The notes below the pieces were generated by a model. It was not told the DNA's origin and made no database searches. It worked only from the letters and a program-made list of their open reading frames with translations. Shown one piece after another: positions 55,727-56,792 of a stretch of DNA of 56,792 nt (position 1 is its first letter; each line of letters starts with the position of its first letter). The position numbers and the translations under genes are program-made. Location of the stretch: positions 1-56,792 of the forward strand of contig NZ_FPAQ01000026.1 of NCBI RefSeq assembly GCF_900116405.1. The letters are read 5' to 3'. The stretch comes from Halomonas saccharevitans (GTDB lineage: Bacteria; Pseudomonadota; Gammaproteobacteria; Pseudomonadales; Halomonadaceae).

Positions 55727-56659
55727 TCAGGTCAACCAGATCCTGGGGATATGGGCCGGCTGGCCGAGCAGCCTCGGCCGCAGGATCTCCCAGGCCTGGC
55801 GACACAGCCGCCAGGCCTCGTTGCGCTCGCCGCCCAGGTAGCGCATCAGCAACACCCCGTGGCGCACCGTCACCGCCCATCGCGGATTCGTCGGCAGACT
55901 ATCGCGCAGCGCCTCCACGGCGTCCGATTCGTCCTCGAGCCCCACCGCCCAGAGCGTGGCCTGCACGCTGGCACCGCCCTGCCCCCAGCGGCCGGCAAAG
56001 CGCGGATGACGGGGATCCAGCGGCTGACGCTCGAGCCACAGGGGCCGGCCGTTGCGGGTCAGATGAAAGCGCTGCTCGATGCGGCCACTGGTGAAGGGCA
56101 GCGCACTCGCCGGTCGGCCCAGGGCCATCACCTCCCAGCCGAGGCAACGTGACGTCTCCGACAGGGCAATGGTGGTGCGCTGCTCGCCCTTCGAGCCGTC
56201 GAAGGCCAGGGTTTCCTGGGGCAGCCACTCGAGCATCCCATCCTCGGCGACATCGAGGTGCGTATGCTGCTGCCAGGCGACGCCATGGCTGTCGGCCCGG
56301 TAGAGTTTGTTGGCGGCCGGGGTGGTCAGCAGCGCATGGGCCCCCGCGCCGACCCGGACGCTGATGGTCAGGGCGTCACCGCTGACCAGGCCGCCAGGCG
56401 GATGCAACAGGTAGACATGGCAGGCGCCGGGGCGGCCTTCCGCATGACGGCCCTCGGGGTGAAACGGGCGCTGCACCCGCAGCGGCCCGTGGTGGCGGGC
56501 TCGCGTCATGCGGGTCACGCCGTCTCGGGGCTCGAAGGCCAGGTCCAGCGAGGCCGCCCAGTGGCGTCCGGCATCGAAACGATGCCCCGAGACAGGCCCA
56601 GAGACCGGCCCCGAGGCCGGCGATGGCGGTCCTGGCGTGAGTGTCGAGAAGGCCGTCAT
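55727..56659 (-). CDS. ureD: Urease accessory protein UreD
   Basis: A 310-residue scaffold of the urease activation complex. HPPGGLVSGD, LTTPAANKLYRA and LPQETLAFDGS are the UreD blocks. The first 30 residues contain short Pro/Gly/Ser repeats (SGPVSGPVSG) and are not conserved. ATG 56659 has AGGG at eight bases; the open frame extends upstream to 56743 through the promoter. It is the first gene of the operon ureDABC-EFG. Confidence 0.93.
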   Translation of the reverse strand: MTAFSTLTPGPPSPASGPVSGPVSGHRFDAGRHWAASLDLAFEPRDGVTRMTRARHHGPLRVQRPFHPEGRHAEGRPGACHVYLLHPPGGLVSGDALTISVRVGAGAHALLTTPAANKLYRADSHGVAWQQHTHLDVAEDGMLEWLPQETLAFDGSKGEQRTTIALSETSRCLGWEVMALGRPASALPFTSGRIEQRFHLTRNGRPLWLERQPLDPRHPRFAGRWGQGGASVQATLWAVGLEDESDAVEALRDSLPTNPRWAVTVRHGVLLMRYLGGERNEAWRLCRQAWEILRPRLLGQPAHIPRIWLT

Positions 56660-56701
56660 GGCGGTCCGCCCTGTCAGGAAAGTGGCAATTGCACTGACTT
56701 C

Positions 56702-56718
56702 AGCAAGGGCTGTACCAG
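56702..56718 (-). promoter_or_regulatory. Sigma-54 promoter of the urease operon
   Basis: The minus strand reads CTGGTACAGCCCTTGCT, with GG (56715-56716) and GC (56703-56704) exactly ten bases apart and the TTGCT tail of the -12 element. Consensus is TGGCAC-N5-TTGCT; only one base of TGGCAC differs. It is 43 bases before the ureD start. Bacterial ureases are often under NtrC, which works through sigma-54; I cannot see an NtrC site in the 74 bases left of the window. Confidence 0.68.
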
Positions 56719-56792
56719 AACGGTGATAAATAGAATTACCCAAATATTTTCAATGGTTTGAATGGCCATCAAGGGAGCATCGCCGGATCACC

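Overview
The window is about 57 kb of GC-rich bacterial chromosome. It is most likely from a halophilic gammaproteobacterium of the Halomonas type. This is inferred from the gene set (MoaA/MoeA/MobA cofactor genes, Hda, ArfB, PurM-PurN, dCTP deaminase, a phasin), from the acidic bias of the exported proteins, and from a dispersed intergenic repeat that I associate with Halomonas genomes. It reads as core chromosome: there is no phage, transposase, integrase or CRISPR array. Nearly all space is coding, and most genes lie in short overlapping operons.

Layout. 1-446 has no gene and holds an imperfect inverted repeat and a fragment of a dispersed repeat. 447-2541 carries an RNase J-like nuclease and a small H-NS-like protein. 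2801-7632 (minus) is one molybdenum cofactor operon, mobA-mobB-moeA-moaC::moaD-moaE-moaA, with MoaC and MoaD fused. 7844-9085 is a uracil/xanthine permease. 9186-17217 (minus) is a glycerol ABC transporter operon glpSTPQUV plus a glycerol-3-phosphate dehydrogenase paralogue. 17719-21507 (minus) is a nucleobase salvage run (purine permease, apt, gpt, ung, upp), followed by ribE. 22768-26133 is methionine uptake (metN-metI-metQ plus free methionine-R-sulfoxide reductase) behind a promoter, a SAM-II-like riboswitch and an intrinsic terminator. Two identical tRNA-Val(GAC) genes follow.

26579-36206 is a second glycerol locus (glpK, glpR, glpD). It is joined to a histidine phosphatase, a PhnD-PhnC-PhnE-PhnE type ABC importer and a membrane-anchored endonuclease/exonuclease/phosphatase-fold protein. 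Matching GlpR-type operators lie before glpS, between glpK and glpR and before glpD, with a weaker one before phnD. The two glycerol loci are therefore probably one regulon: ABC uptake of glycerol, phosphorylation by GlpK, oxidation by one of two GlpD paralogues, and repression by GlpR.

36282-50434 is mixed housekeeping: fumC, a phasin with a striking palindrome over its promoter, a lipoprotein, hda, a PerM-like protein, purM-purN, dcd, mrp, a coiled-coil membrane protein, arfB, a spermidine-synthase-like protein, a YqhA-like protein, a BrkB/YihY-like protein and a phospholipase D-like protein. 50654-56659 (minus) is the urease operon ureD-A-B-C-E-F-G plus a small His-containing membrane protein, behind a good sigma-54 promoter. 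The operon probably responds to nitrogen status.

The most interesting items are the SAM-II-like riboswitch apparently coupled to a terminator, the MoaC-MoaD fusion, the complementary loss of ATPase motifs in GlpS and GlpT, the minisatellite-encoded tail on UreB, the phasin promoter palindrome, and the possible inclusion of a Phn-type importer in the GlpR regulon.
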